Of a DNA stretch of 64,000 nt, positions 1-12,520 are shown piece by piece (within the stretch, counting starts at the first letter, position 1; each line of letters begins with the position of its first letter). The stretch is taken from NCBI GenBank assembly GCA_025642075.2, contig JAODUO010000148.1:22501-86500 (forward strand). Direction: 5' to 3'. Both the position numbers and the translations under genes were made by a program. The DNA is from Ridgeia piscesae. Taxonomy: Eukaryota; Annelida; Polychaeta; Sabellida; Siboglinidae. The notes below the pieces were generated by a model that saw nothing but the letters and a program-made list of their open reading frames with translations, did not search any database and was not told where the DNA came from.

Positions 1-1005
1 GAATTGTGTATGTATTTGACTACAACAGGACACAATATTGCAAATGAGATCATATTAATGAACAGTGTAAAATCTTCATGGTGTACAATGGGAGAAAATA
101 TTTTAATTTATTAAGCATTCATACATTTCGTGCAATTTGTTTGGATAAATTATTAATATGGATTGTCCAGCTCAAATGTTCATCTATGTGTTTTCCTAGA
201 AATTTTGTAAACTTGACTTGTTTTATTTTGTTACCATTCATTATTATTTCAGCATTGTCTGTATTATAAATGTTCCCTTTTGGTGTGAATATTATGAAAT
301 TAGATTTTTTTACATTTAATGTTACTTTGTTAGTATTAAACCATATTGCAATATTTTGTAGTTCAATATTAACTTCTTCTATGAGAGTGTGGACATTTGT
401 GTGTGCATGGAACAAACTACTATCATCTGCAAACAGTTTGCATTTTTTTATTTTGCATTTAATTTAGCAATGTTATTTACACTGTTTGCACGTTTGAATA
501 TATATTTATTTTTAGGTAATTTGTTAAGCCTATATTATAGAAATTAAATATTGGGAAGTGATCTGATATATCATCATATAGAATTCCCGAGTTAATGGGA
601 TATTCATGAATGTTAGTTATGATATTGTCTATGAGAGTTGCTGATTGTTGAACGATTCTGGTTGGTATGCTAATTGTTGGATAGAACATATTTGCAAACA
701 TATTATGTACAAAGTCTACTGTTAAATTATTAGTGTCATTTGTTAATAGGTCAATGTTAAAGTCAGCCATGAGTATGCATTTCTTTCTTTCATTCGAGAC
801 AGTTCTTGGAGTAGATCATTAAAATGTAAATTTAAAATGTTTATGTTTGTGTCAGGGGGTCTGTAAATGGTTCCAATAATAACCCATACATTATTAATTT
901 CAATAAATATTGTTCAAATGAAACATTTTCAGAGTTTATACTTAAATCATTACTTTTCTTAAAGCGTAATCTATTTGAAACGTACATACCAACTCGTCCA
1001 CCTCT
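1..1005 (-). mobile_element. CR1/Jockey-group LINE remnant with internal deletion
   Basis: Read on the minus strand, about 1005-477 encodes an endonuclease (EEP-type) segment in broken frames, including a GRVGMYVSNRLRFKK-like block and ADFNIDLL, then an ISDHFPIF block typical of the SDH motif. After only about 60 bp, 415-119 encodes the C-terminal reverse-transcriptase segment (NVKKSNFIIF, FTKFLGKHIDEHLSW). The catalytic palm is missing, so this is an internally deleted copy. It runs off the left edge of the window. Clade assignment (CR1/Jockey group) is by motif recall and is not firm. It may be the same family as the copy at 3.8-6.4 kb. Confidence 0.7.
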
Positions 1006-1180
1006 TTTTTAACATTAAATAGGGATACAACTGTCGTGTTATTACAAGATCACACTGTTGTCGTATATGACAGAAGAAATAGCAATGGTCTGGTAATTCT
1101 TTGTTTCGCAAAATTAGTTTAGTTAAATTGGTTAACGTTGGATACAAATAACGTAGAATACAAGATTGGATAACCACCTA

Positions 1181-2092
1181 TCAGTTCAGGTGATATACGA
1201 TCTCAGCATCTAATGGACATTGCCTGAATACATGTTGTGACCTGCCTATTGGAGCAGGAGGGGCTAATGTTGCCAAGTTGTCCTTAGCAGTTACCCATAG
1301 ATCATCAGGACGTGGTCCTACTGTAACAACCCAACACATTGCAAACATTTTATCAGCTGCTCTCTCCCATCGTACGGTCCTTTGCTGCATTAGATTACGC
1401 GGTTTCGAAGTATTGCCATGACTCAGATGGCTCGAACATGACCTTGTACAGTTGACATCAGATTCACGATTGTGCTGTTCCTGTACTGACTTGCTTGATC
1501 CAACCAACGATGACCTTTATGATGCAACACTGTGCCATTTCATCTGACAGCACCGCGAGGCTCTTGTGTTTCAAGTAAACCGTTAACTCCCTTGTAGTGT
1601 ATCACCGCAGGACGAACTTTCACTTGGTCCTTAGAGTAGTACACGCTGCATATTTCCTCCAGAAAATGGCACACGTAGTTCTCGGTGAAATCTACTTGCA
1701 AGGTGCATTAGGTTTCTGCGAGAGCGTGTTTTAAGAATGGCAAGGTTCTCGTATTGAGTGCGGTTTGGAGGCATCCATGCATTCCAAGAAATCGTCTTTG
1801 AAGTGAACATTAACTTCGAAATAGCCTCTCATCTACAAGCGTCGTTTTCTTTATGGTAACATCTTTGTATGGGGGTTGATTTCCAACTTCCTGTCAGTTC
1901 TTCGCTCGGTGTATTCTCATCTTTCTCTGGAATTTTATGTCTTCTTCTCTTTCTATCTTCCGGGGTCAAGTCAACTGCTTTAACGTGTACATTTTGATTG
2001 TTTTGCTGACTTTCGCGGAATTTTAATTGAACTTTAAAATAGCACAAGTACAATGGCCCTCCATTCGCTAAAGACAACAGGAAGATACCCAA
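1181..2092 (-). pseudogene. Decayed coding remnant, probably transposon-derived
   Basis: The minus strand has short coding-like stretches in several frames rather than one open frame. One block at roughly 1730-1560 reads LQVDFTENYVCHFLEE then VYYSKDQVKVRPAVIHYKG. That VDFxENY...D-QV pattern resembles a repetitive uncharacterised protein family I recall from invertebrate genomes and suspect is transposon-encoded. Downstream, 1507-1181 stays open for 108 codons (APPAPIGRSQHVFRQCPLD). Stops and frame changes show it is not an intact gene. The family is a recollection, not established here. Confidence 0.35.
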
Positions 2093-2384
2093 GAGATATT
2101 ACATGCTTCAATGAAATGATAAATACACATAAAATATAGTTAAGTGCATTCTACATTATTTATTCCACGGGCCCCTGAAACGTAGTATTATGTTGCATGT
2201 TTCTGAATGTGTTGAAATGTTTCTGTTATGAATTCCATTCCATTTCGTCCTTTGTGCAAGAATGATACACCATTAGCCAGCTACCATTTTGTTTTGCAGA
2301 TTTCTGAATTAAAACAGATGAAAGTGATAGCTTCATTTTGAATAAAAAAAATAACTAAGTCTAAGTGGAATTATACGATTGTAA
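2093..2384. other. No gene seen
   Basis: AT-rich sequence with no coding signal or repeat that I can identify. Confidence 0.5.
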
Positions 2385-3412
2385 TACCTCATTGTGAAGG
2401 GAATCTCATTAGTACAATATTAGATTTGTTTGTCAAGCATGCTTTAATAAATACAAGTTTACCTCTGGTTTTGCAAATGGGGTGTCAGACCCGCAGCAAA
2501 ACCACTTTCCTTTCGATCTGCCCCAAACGTTGCCATAAGAACGCCATGGAATGTGCTACAATGCTTCCTTCCCCGCGATAACGTAGAATTCCAGATAACG
2601 TAAAATACAACATTTGATATTACTGACCCATACGTAATTAAATTAGGTATGTATATCATGCACAACTTTTATTTAACAAAATAAACAAGGTAATCTCATA
2701 TAGTATACATTGAATGTAAACATGGGGGAAATGTCTCATTATGAAGGGAATCTAGCTAGTACAATGTCACATTTGTTTGTCATGCATGCAATGCTAAATG
2801 CAAACTTATCTTTGGTTTTGCCAATCGTGTGTTAGACCCGCAGCAGAATCACTTTCGTTTGAATCTGGACTAAACGTTGCCGTAAGAACGCCATGGAATG
2901 TGTTACAATGCTTCCTTCCACGCGATAACGTAAAAAACAGGATAACGTAAAATACACCAGTTGGTATTATTGTACCATATGTTATTAAATTAAGAATGTA
3001 TATCATGCACAACTTTTATTTCACCAGTTAAGGTAATCTCGTATAGTATTCCTTGAATGTAAACTCGGGAAACAAAATTATCTCATTGTGAAGGGAATCT
3101 AGCTAGTACAATATCGTATTTGTTTGTCATGCATGTATTGCTAAATACAAACTTATTTTTGGTTTTGCAAATTGTGTGTTAGACCCGCCGCAGAAGCACT
3201 TTCGTTTGGATCTGGCCTAAACTTTGCCGTAAGAACGCCAAGGAATATGTTACAATGCTTCCTTCCCCGCGATAACGTAAAATACCGGATAACGTAAAAT
3301 ACACCATTTGATGTTATTGACCCATACGTGATTATGTTAGATTTGTATATTAAGCACAACTTGTATCTCACAAAGAAACAAGCTACCCTCATAAAGTATA
3401 CCTTGATTGCAG
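2385..3412. repeat. Three tandem copies of a 347-bp unit
   Basis: The blocks beginning CTCATTGTGAAGGGAATCT recur at about 2387, 2733 and 3082. The minus-strand ORF shadows begin exactly 347 bp apart (2459, 2806, 3153). Each unit has an inner pair of short repeats with the core GATAACGTA. Copies differ by scattered substitutions and small indels, so the triplication is not recent. No protein is supported; the 68-79-codon minus ORFs only reflect the repeat. Confidence 0.85.
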
Positions 3413-3455
3413 GGGCGTCGATCCGGTTTTAAAAGTGGGGGGGAACGGGGGACCA

Positions 3456-3508
<53 letters not shown>

Positions 3509-3562
3509 TGTATGTATATATATTTATTATGTATATATAATCATTTTATTTTATATATATAT

Positions 3563-3594
<32 letters not shown>

Positions 3595-3605
3595 TTTTTT
3601 TTAGG
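3413..3605. repeat. AT-rich simple repeat
   Basis: (TA)n and related TATG/TATT tracts, mainly 3459-3598. They are preceded at 3411 by CAGGGGCGTCGATCCGG, which resembles the terminus of some cut-and-paste transposons, but no matching partner end was found. Confidence 0.8.
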
Positions 3606-3799
3606 TTCTAATTCTAAAATAAACAAAGGCTTACGTTATGCTATTTAAAATAGTTATGTTGGCTACATATATTTGAAGAGGGTACATGGTTCACCCCAAT
3701 CCCTGAAAATGTGGAGGCTAGACTTTGGACCCATAACTGCTTGCCTGATTCATAGAGTGACAACACGGACTTATGTGCATATACCATAACCATAATATT

Positions 3800-6375
3800 T
3801 AACCATAATATTTATTGACCCCAAGTAGGTATAGAATTTGTTGAAAGTACATCAATTTCGTTACTACACTTATACGAGCATACATACAAACATATTATAT
3901 CATGTTCACATACTACTATAAGTCTATACGTTAAGGCTTACAATACATACAAATGTGTGCACTTATAGTAATTCTTATTGTACCAAAATAAAAACCCACA
4001 ATCATAAAACATTTACAAACTGGGGTCGGTAGCTCCTATTAAGACAATAATGTCGCTGTCATAGGAGCCACCATAATTATAATTGTGTATATTAATATTT
4101 GGTATAACTTGCCAGTTTAGTAAATACGAAGGTAATTGTTTATGAATATATTTAAAATACAATTTTAATTCTTGTAACTTTAACATATCTTCTATTTTCA
4201 GTAGTTTAAGATTTTTGAACAGTGGTTCTGTATGAATTATATGTATTTAAGGTTATTATTCGCAGAACCTTTTTTGGATGCTTGTAATTCTATTTCTTTG
4301 ATATCCCCAAATCATAATACAATAATGTATATGTGATAATATTAAGGTGTTATATAATAACACTTTTATGTCTAATGGTAATACATATTTTCAATTAGTA
4401 TACAGTCAATCCTAGAAAATGTTATTCATCTACTCTTTCAATATTATACATCATCTATTTTAAGTATAAGAGCTTGTATACGATTATTAGGCATATGGAA
4501 AACCATATACTTAGTTTTGCTTTTATTTAATAATAATTTATTAATATTTAGCAATTCATAAATTTTACAGAGTTCTTCATTTATTATGGTTTCTGTACTT
4601 TTATTATCGAGTGTGGTTTCGCTCAGAAAATTTAAAGAAGTAGATAATGTAGTGTCATCGGCATACATAGCAAAATTAAAAATTGACTAGCTTGTGAAAA
4701 ATCGTTTATATAAATAATAAACAATAGTGGTCCTAAGACAGAACCTTGCGGGACACCGATTGTTATAGGTAAGATGTCTGAGTTTATTTGTTCACTTTCA
4801 GTAAATTGTTTTCTGTTTTGTAAGTAACTTTTGAACAAATGCAACGCTGAGCCATTAAGACCATAGTATGCTAATTAGTTTTGTAAAATGTTATGGTCAA
4901 TAGGGTCAAATGCCTTTGATGGGTCAAGAAATACATTAATTGGTATATCATTTTTATCCATTTTAGTCACAATTCTATCAATTAGTTCAATCGCAGCGTA
5001 TTCTGTTGAATATTTAGCTCTAAAACCATACTGATTATCATTTAGAAACTTCTTTTCGTTGAAATATGAATATAATTGTATAACAATTCGTTTTTCTAAT
5101 ACTTTAGAAATGGCAGGAAGAAGAGAGATTGGTCTATAGTTTTCAAATAAGGATGGATCATCTTTCTTAAATATAGGAATAACTTTTGCAATTTTCAGTT
5201 TATCAGGGAATACACCAGAGTATACAACTTGGTTTATTAACAGTGTTAATGATTTTAAAATTACAGGTTCAATTACTTTGAGTAGTTTTGTTGAGATACC
5301 ATGAAATCCACAGTTGTTTTTTGTGGGAAGGTTGTTTATAGTTTTCCTCACAGTTTCTTCATCAATATGGTCAAAAGTAAATGTAGAAGTTACATTTTTA
5401 TTTAAATAATAACTGTATTTTTGCTACCATTGTATTTAATCCCTTGTGTAATGGATTGTCCTATATTTGTAAAATAATTATTACATTTATTTGCAATATT
5501 CTGTTTATCAGTTATTTTGGTATCATTGTCTATACAAAATAATGCTAGTTTTTTATTTGTTTGCTTTTTTGAAATAAATCCATTAATAACTTTCCAGGTA
5601 TTATTTATATCGTTTTTAAATCAATAAAATCTGCTTTCAAAATACACTTTTTTGGCTGCACGAATAGTACGTTTTAATATTGTATTACATGTTTTTAGGT
5701 TTATGTTAATAATTTCATAGTTAGAAGGATTTGGATGTGTCAATTTTATTTTTTTATACAATTTGTCTCCATATTGTATTGATCTTAGTATTCCTTGTGT
5801 AATCCACATAGATTTTTTATGTTTATACTTATTAAATTTCACCAGCTTAGTTGGCATATGCTTGTCCTTTGCCCTCACAATATCATTAAATATTATGTCA
5901 TAATTTAAATTTGTATCTGCATTTGGGTTGTTATTTAGCTTATTGTAAGTATCATACGACTTAATTTCATTTTTAATTTGCGTCGTCGTTTAATACATTA
6001 ATTTTACAAATTTAGGTGGGGGTTCTGTCTTTAATGAGGTGTTTATAAGCATAAAATACGGTTGATGATCTGAGAGTTTTTTAATGAGAATCCCGGCAGC
6101 ACTTTCCAACATAGATTAATTAAGTTTGCAAAAGAAATTATCAATTAAAGTACCGTTTGTTCTAGTAAATCTAGTAGGAGAGGTAATCTGCGGGAAAAGA
6201 CTATGTGATGTTAAGAAGTCAAAATAACTACTATATATATCATTTTCATTTAATTTGAGCAAATTTATATTAAAATCACCTGCAATGATTACAGTATTTT
6301 TACAATTGTGTTCTAATAATGACACTATGGATGAAAATTCATTTATATAAGCATTTAGGTTATCATTTGATGTTC
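3800..6375 (-). mobile_element. CR1/Jockey-group LINE, 5'-truncated, frame-broken
   Basis: In minus-strand order: endonuclease segment (AGDFNINLLKL at about 6295, then TRFTRTNGTLIDNFFC, then an SDHQPYF block near 6065), a linker ORF (5878-5621), and reverse transcriptase in three frames. The RT pieces are 5351-4875 (NYRPISLLPAISKVLEK, QYGFRAKYSTEYA, SKAFDPIDH), 4844-4632 ([20 protein letters not shown]) and 4668-4444 (MYADDTTLS, i.e. the YADD box). The D of the usual DxSKAFD block is changed to P. Decayed C-terminal sequence continues to about 4080, followed by a hairpin at 4028-4072. LINE homology stops near 6375. Non-functional. Confidence 0.85.
4028..4072 (-). repeat. Hairpin element near the LINE 3' end, copy A
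   Basis: Near-perfect inverted repeat: GGTAGCTCCTAT at 4028-4039 pairs with ATAGGAGCCACC at 4061-4072 around a 21-nt loop (plus-strand reading). Related hairpins in the opposite orientation occur near 41935, 43239 and 44417. Confidence 0.65.
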
Positions 6376-7120
6376 GTGGAACTGAACTCACACAATGTCG
6401 TCGATATCCAAGCTGATGTAGTTCACCAAAGAATGTCGAACCTGTCTTACAGTGTCGAGAGAAGTTGACCAAAGGCCCATGCCATATTTGCACTCACCGT
6501 TCTATCACCAACTGCAAAGCTAGTCAGGCGTCACCATATTCGCATGTCAAGCAACCTGCATTCTACATTGGTCTCTAGTCAGTCAGGGTATCTGACCCGC
6601 ATGGAAGCCAGTGTAAACACCACCAGTACTGTGGAGTCTGTCACGATGCAACACTCAGTACAACTGGGATCACTTCACTTGGTCGACATTCGAATACTTG
6701 ACATTTAATATGCAGCATCTTGCACGGCTCATGGCTGTATAGTCTTGTCCACAAATACAACTGTCCTGTATAGCATATTAATTTATTGAACTAGTGGTAG
6801 TATGCATTGTTCAGTTTCTTGTTGACCTGTAAAGAAAAGCATGTATTCAATTTCAGTAAACAAAAAACATGCATCATAATAGTGGAGTTGGGTGTAAATA
6901 ATGATGCCATATAATAACTACTACATGGTGTACACATATTAATTTTTGACATTTTATGTCAAACATGAATATGTGAGGTTGTATGGTCAAAGCAAATGTT
7001 GGAAATGACAAAATAAGGTTATTGTGATGGCAACAGCACATTCCCCTCACAAAATATTCAAGCACTCATAATATGTATGTCTACCTTCTTCAACACTGTA
7101 TTTCCGCTGCTATATGATGA
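6376..7120. other. No gene seen
   Basis: No coding region or repeat recognised. Short ORFs here lack family resemblance. Confidence 0.45.
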
Positions 7121-7124
7121 GTGA

Positions 7125-8062
7125 GGTGGACCACCTCGGTGTTTTTCTAAGCCAATTTGCACAAAATATGCCAGGGTTGTGTTCTGAGTCCATTTTTGTA
7201 CACATTGTATACAAATGACTGTCGTAGTGTTGATTCATCTACCCAATTTGTGAGGTTTTCTGATGATACAGCCATGTATCTTTATTCAGTGGTACGTTTC
7301 TCTAGTTGGTGCAGTAACAATTTTTGCATCTGAATGTTTCCAAAACGAAAGAAATGTGCATCGACTTCCGTCGTAATAGAACTGTCATTAGTCCTATTGT
7401 CATCAACGGTGAACCTGTGGAACAGGTTGATTCATTCAAATACCTCGGTGTTATATTAGATGAAAAATTGTCATTTAGAGAGCATGTTACAGCCGTGCAA
7501 AAGAAGTCTCAGCAGCGACTGCACGTTCTTCGAAAGTTACGAGCTTTCTATGTTGATCCACTACTTCTTCTACGCCTTTACCGTAGCATAATTGAGCCTC
7601 TCTTAACCTACTGCAAGCATTTGTTACTACCCTGCTCTTTCTGTGAAAAACCGTAACAGGCTTCTGAAAATCTCACATGTTTCTGCCAAGATCATTGGTT
7701 TACCTACACCAAAGCTCACCGAAATAATCGACCATGCAATTTTGAAGAAAGCTCGTGCTGTCGCTACTGAGTCTGATCACCCGCTCTCTACGTTCTTCCA
7801 TGTACTTCCATCTCAAAGGAGATACCGTTTTATAAAATGTAAAACATGTCGCTATAGCAGGAGTTTTGTGCCGGTGGCCATTAGAATGTTGAATGCTAAA
7901 TGAGTCGTATTGATGTCACCCGGTTTAATTGTTCTTGTAGTGTATACATCTGGAAATTCATTTGCATTTTGTTGAGACCATCCCATATATTTTAGATGTG
8001 ATCATGAGTTGTAAAATGCATATCCTTTTTAAGGACAATAAAGTAAAGTGAAAGTGAAAGGA
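7125..8062 (+). mobile_element. 5'-truncated LINE 3' end (Rex1/CR1-like)
   Basis: Plus-strand RT C-terminal sequence. A decayed palm segment (about 7190-7290) still shows an FSDDTAMYL box, the equivalent of YADD. Next comes LHLNVSKTKEMCIDFRRN and FKYLGVILDEKLSFREHV (7324-7620), then a frame shift into PSQRRYRFIKCKT and FVPVAIRMLN (to 7903). The element ends in GTGAAA-type short tandem repeats at about 8040-8060, as many LINEs of this group do. Non-functional. Confidence 0.8.
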
Positions 8063-9400
8063 TGGCCACCTTGCTATAAACATGTTTATACTTGTAGCTG
8101 TGAATTTGTTTCCTCTCTATTTCTCAGAGAATAAGTTAAAACACCCTTCGGAATGCACTATTTTTAAGGTAATTTAAAAAATTGATCTACGTAGCCACCC
8201 CCCCACCCCCTGACTCACATAGTGTATGTTCATTAATGTCTGTGTTGACACACTGGGTATAATATGCATTATACAAGTGCAAAGATAATTCTAGTTTTCC
8301 ATGTTCAAAATAATATGTGAATGAAAAGAAATGTATATTTAAATGGACATATTAAAATATTTTGATAAATTATACGTTGTTGATTGTTAAAATGTTTAAA
8401 TTACCTGGATTGATCAGATGTTAGCCTCCCACAGACTATGTATCCTCCCTGCATCTGCCATACCCATGTGACTGCCTTAATCTTAGCCTCTCCTCTGCCT
8501 TGTCTCACTTTTGCATTGTAGTGTGGCCTGTAGCAATATTATAATTCGAATTATATATTATGCATTCGTATACTGCTGTGATGAAAATGTTGATAACTAT
8601 GTTAAAACAGTTGGCATGTGATTGAAACTGGTACTAGGTACATAGACTACAGCCAGGCATCATTAACTACAGTGGAAACAAGTGCAAGAATGTTATATGT
8701 AATACTTGCATGATATAGTGTACACCTACTGTATTAACATTTTATTTTCATCTTTGTTTTTTTGTATTGAATACATTTATCACCATCAATCATCGTTGTC
8801 ATAAACATCTAAATTATTTTGCATAAAATATAATGGAAATCAACAACATTCAGTAATAGTACTGAAACGTGATTCACAAAACACTGTTTTAATAATTGTG
8901 AAATGTAATTCTCCGTTTGTCGTTCTGTTAGACGGATGCTCCCCTAAGAATACAAAGCTTCTTGCCAGACCAACAAGAGCCTACTACCAAAGTCCCCCAT
9001 GTCAATTTTAACTATCATTTCGTCACTGACTTCGTCTATTCTATCGGATGGATATGTACTTTCGCAATTACTAAGTTTGTTAACAAGATCCTGCGTAATT
9101 AAACACAATGCCGGTACATATCAACACAGGTCGTGTCTGGCTGAGTGATGCCTAGCGAAGTCGATGGTGACTGTCAAACTGGCTTGCCTTGCCGTTGTCA
9201 GTGACACTGTCAGTGTCAGACTTATAATTATTATAATCTTACAAGTTAGAGAATCCTCGTCGAATAGATGTTCGCAATTAAGCCCCAGAATACTCGCTCT
9301 TGTCGCTAACTGCGTTAATGCACTTAATGCGTACTTTCGTAAAAAAATTACTTTGCCTTTGGGGTCTTAGTCATGTGGCGCAAAAGCACGTGCGATTTGT
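8063..9400. other. No gene seen
   Basis: AT-rich sequence without a recognisable coding region, RNA gene or repeat family. Confidence 0.45.
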
Positions 9401-9425
9401 TATAGGGCGTTTGCCTCTCCGACCT

Positions 9426-9445
9426 CTCCGCGGACGTCCGCGGAG
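9426..9445. repeat. 20-bp perfect palindrome
   Basis: CTCCGCGGACGTCCGCGGAG equals its own reverse complement. It lies 12 bp before the 48-bp palindrome. Confidence 0.9.
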
Positions 9446-9457
9446 CGAAATTTCCCA

Positions 9458-9505
9458 TTCTTTTTGACGCGGAGAGGTCACGTGACCTCTCCGCGTCAAA
9501 AAGAA
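9458..9505. repeat. 48-bp perfect palindrome centred on CACGTG
   Basis: The left arm begins TTCTTTTTGACGCGG, the centre is GGTCACGTGACC, and the right arm is the exact reverse complement ending AAAAAGAA. There is no spacer. Confidence 0.95.
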
Positions 9506-11408
9506 CAGCGCGGAGAGGCTCTCCGGTCCGCTCCGGTTTCGCCGCTTGCGTGGCATGTCGTATGCGGAGAGACGCAGTCACGTGGTACAAATATGGCAGT
9601 ATACAAAAAGAAGGGTGAGTACGATGTAGTAAAACATTTGAAATACAATAATATAAGTATACATTTCTTTTGCGAATGTGAAAGCGCAATTATCAGTATT
9701 TTATCAATGAAATATATGCATTTATGCTTGTCAGCATGTCAGTGGAATACTCCCTAAAGTGAAATAAGGAATTTATTAATTTATCGCTCACAAAAGCCTG
9801 TAGACAGTCACAGTGTTGTGGGTGTTTCGTAATCTTTCAGTTAACAGGCCTAACTTATTAGGGCTTTATCAAAACGGTTTACCACCTTTTTTCGATGTGT
9901 ATGTGTTCGGAATGTCATTGTGCATCAATCACTTTCAATACAAAGAAGTCAACTATTATTTTTAAATTGTGTTTTAGATAAATTTAATAGTGTTTATTCG
10001 ACGTAAAGAGCCGATGTATCAAGCTCTGGGCGTGAGCAGTTAGCGGGCCAGTCAGTTGGCGCACCACAGACACACCAGGACCGCAAAAGAGATGTCTTGC
10101 GATTTGTGGATATGTCCACAAACCTCATTTTAGCTACATCATTAATTTGGGGTTCTGATGTGGCTGGGATGCAGTAAATGCCCATGCCCAGTGGCAGTGA
10201 CGTTGTCGTTGATGTTAAACGTATTTGATGCAAAACACAATTTTATAAACAAATGACATCTTAGTTATTTGTACCGGAAATTATGTAAAATGACATTCCA
10301 AACATAGATACACAAAAAATATGTTAAACAAGTTTTTAAAAAGCCCAAATAATTTAGGCCAGTTATCTAGAAGTTTACCTCGTGTTGTTGTGGGTGATTC
10401 CCCATTGGTTTTGTCATTTAACTTAGCCGATTGCCGTTGTTGTATTGATGTATTTTTGTCTTGTGGAGCTTGTTGTTTGATATAATACAAGGTAAGCTTT
10501 TTTCTAGCCATAGGTAACATTCATAAATGTAAGAAATTCATGATTTTTACATTTATTATTTACTTGTAATAAATTAGACATAAATATTGAAAAATTTAAT
10601 TATTATTTCCTAGAATGATTATGTATATTTATGATACATCTGTTACATATAGTGATTAAAAAAAATTACGAAATGCTACATTATTTAAAATTGTATTTTG
10701 TTATTTATACATAGAAACAACATTTTCATATATTTATTTTATTATTTTCAAATCATCTTATTGTATATTGCAAATGTTCTTATTGTATACAGTCATTTGT
10801 TTGTATTTTATTATGCATTTAAAAGCTATGCATTTCTTTCTTTCTTTTTCTAAAATGAAATTACTAAAAATATGTAGTTGTCCATTCCATAGCTTTTATA
10901 ATCTTAATAATTCATTCCTATGTGTACTGTTCCACTTTCCATATTGGCTATGGCTATTTAAGATATTACAGAAGCTACTGAGCTCCCTAGAAGGGCAACA
11001 GTTGATAGTTAGAGGTAATTACAAAATATATGCATTCTTATTTGCTATCAGTATCAGGCATTTTGTATTGTTATGTTTATTTTTTATTTATATAGCAATA
11101 TAATTAAAACTATATAAACATAGATGTTTACAAAAAAATGTAATTTCTATAACATGTGGTAATATACTTATGGCTTATATGCTTTTATTAATACATATGT
11201 ATGGGAGCAAACAATAAATATTAATTTGAAATAGTTTTCATTGCATGTTGTCTTGTTGCATAAATTATACAGCACACATTAAAAAGCAGGATTATAATGT
11301 ATTCATTTTCAATCTGGATGTAGAAATGTTGCACAATGTGCAACAGAAAATCACTGCATCATGGATCACAACTTCAGCAGTTACACACAACAGTTCACAA
11401 AATTCACT

Positions 11409-11609
<201 letters not shown>

Positions 11610-11664
11610 TTTATGCTTAAGTCAGTAGGTTGAAAAGTAATTTTCATACAACATATTTTGTTGA

Positions 11665-11790
11665 AAATACGAGAAAGTAGTTAATGAGTATAAATATCTA
11701 GGCACAGTTTTGGATAATAAACTAAACTTTGAAATATCTAATAAAAATATGAAAAAATTGTAAACATTTCTGTCAATAAGCATATGCTGA
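11665..11790 (+). mobile_element. Tiny LINE RT fragment
   Basis: Plus-strand translation reads VNEYKYLGTVLDNKLNFE, the conserved FKYLG...LD block of non-LTR reverse transcriptases, then breaks down. It is directly downstream of the (CA)n tract. Confidence 0.6.
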
Positions 11791-11839
11791 ATTTTGAATA
11801 CAAAATGAATAATTTGTGTGTTAGCTGTTAGTAAACACT

Positions 11840-12185
11840 GTGAAATTTATTTTGCATGCATGCACAGTGTGGACCAGTGCGGCAACCAAACAGCTGATTG
11901 ATCTCATCCACGAGAACATGACGAAAAGCTCATGCCACAATGGCATATGGAAGGGGGTTGAAAACATCATGAAACTAAATGGGTATACATTTACACGCAA
12001 ACAATTACGTGGTAGGTGGAAGACACTGGTGTCTTCTTATAAACTGGTCAAAGACAACAACTAAAAATTTGGACAAGGCACTAGAAAAATCCTTGGAAAA
12101 CAGGAAGGCAGATCAACTCCAAATTTGGAGAACATGTACTTCAAGACAAGACTTCAACTGCCAAGAGGGATTTTGTGCACTTTAG
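11840..12185 (+). pseudogene. Myb/SANT-like DNA-binding domain fragment
   Basis: The ORF 11840-12064 encodes WTSAATKQLIDLIHENM, then IWKGVENIM, then YTFTRKQLRGRWKTLVSSYK. This is the tryptophan-spaced pattern (W...W...W about 25-30 residues apart) of Myb/SANT-like domains found in PIF/Harbinger-encoded and domesticated proteins. It continues in another frame to 12185 (NLDKALEKSLENRKADQ), so a frameshift has split it. No ATG context or splice sites can be defended. It is probably part of the 9.4-14.6 kb candidate element. Confidence 0.55.
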
Positions 12186-12321
12186 TTTCCATTTTATCTT
12201 CATGCTCCCATATTATATGTAAGCCATTATGAAGCATAACACTGAATATCAAACAAATTGTGAAAACAAATACTAAACATATTGGGATGTTTTCAGTGTT
12301 TTTACAAAATTTAGAAACTAG

Positions 12322-12399
12322 GGAACATGGTTGTTAAATGTTGCTATATTACAGCACCTATATAACCCCAGGTGTAGCAACATTTAACAACCATGTTCC
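12322..12399. repeat. Perfect 25-bp inverted repeat (78-bp hairpin)
   Basis: The arm 12322-12346 (starts GGAACATGGTTG) is the exact reverse complement of 12375-12399 (ends CAACCATGTTCC). The 28-bp loop has a nested CACCT...AGGTG pairing. Confidence 0.95.
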
Positions 12400-12402
<3 letters not shown>

Positions 12403-12443
<41 letters not shown>

Positions 12444-12520
12444 TTTAAAATTATTATTTACAAATAGTTTGTCATAATAGATACAATTGCAAAATTAATA
12501 TATATATATATATATATAAC
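12403..12520. repeat. (TA)n tracts
   Basis: Two AT dinucleotide runs at about 12403-12440 and 12498-12518. Another lies at 14153-14191. Confidence 0.9.

Noticed and set aside
3411..3445. Transposon terminus CAGGGGCGTCGATCCGG
   Set aside because: Looks like a hAT/MITE end, but I could not find a matching inverted end or duplication.
9348..9757. Overlapping ORFs on both strands with RRGHVTSPRQKE
   Set aside because: They read through the perfect palindrome, which gives the same peptide on both strands.
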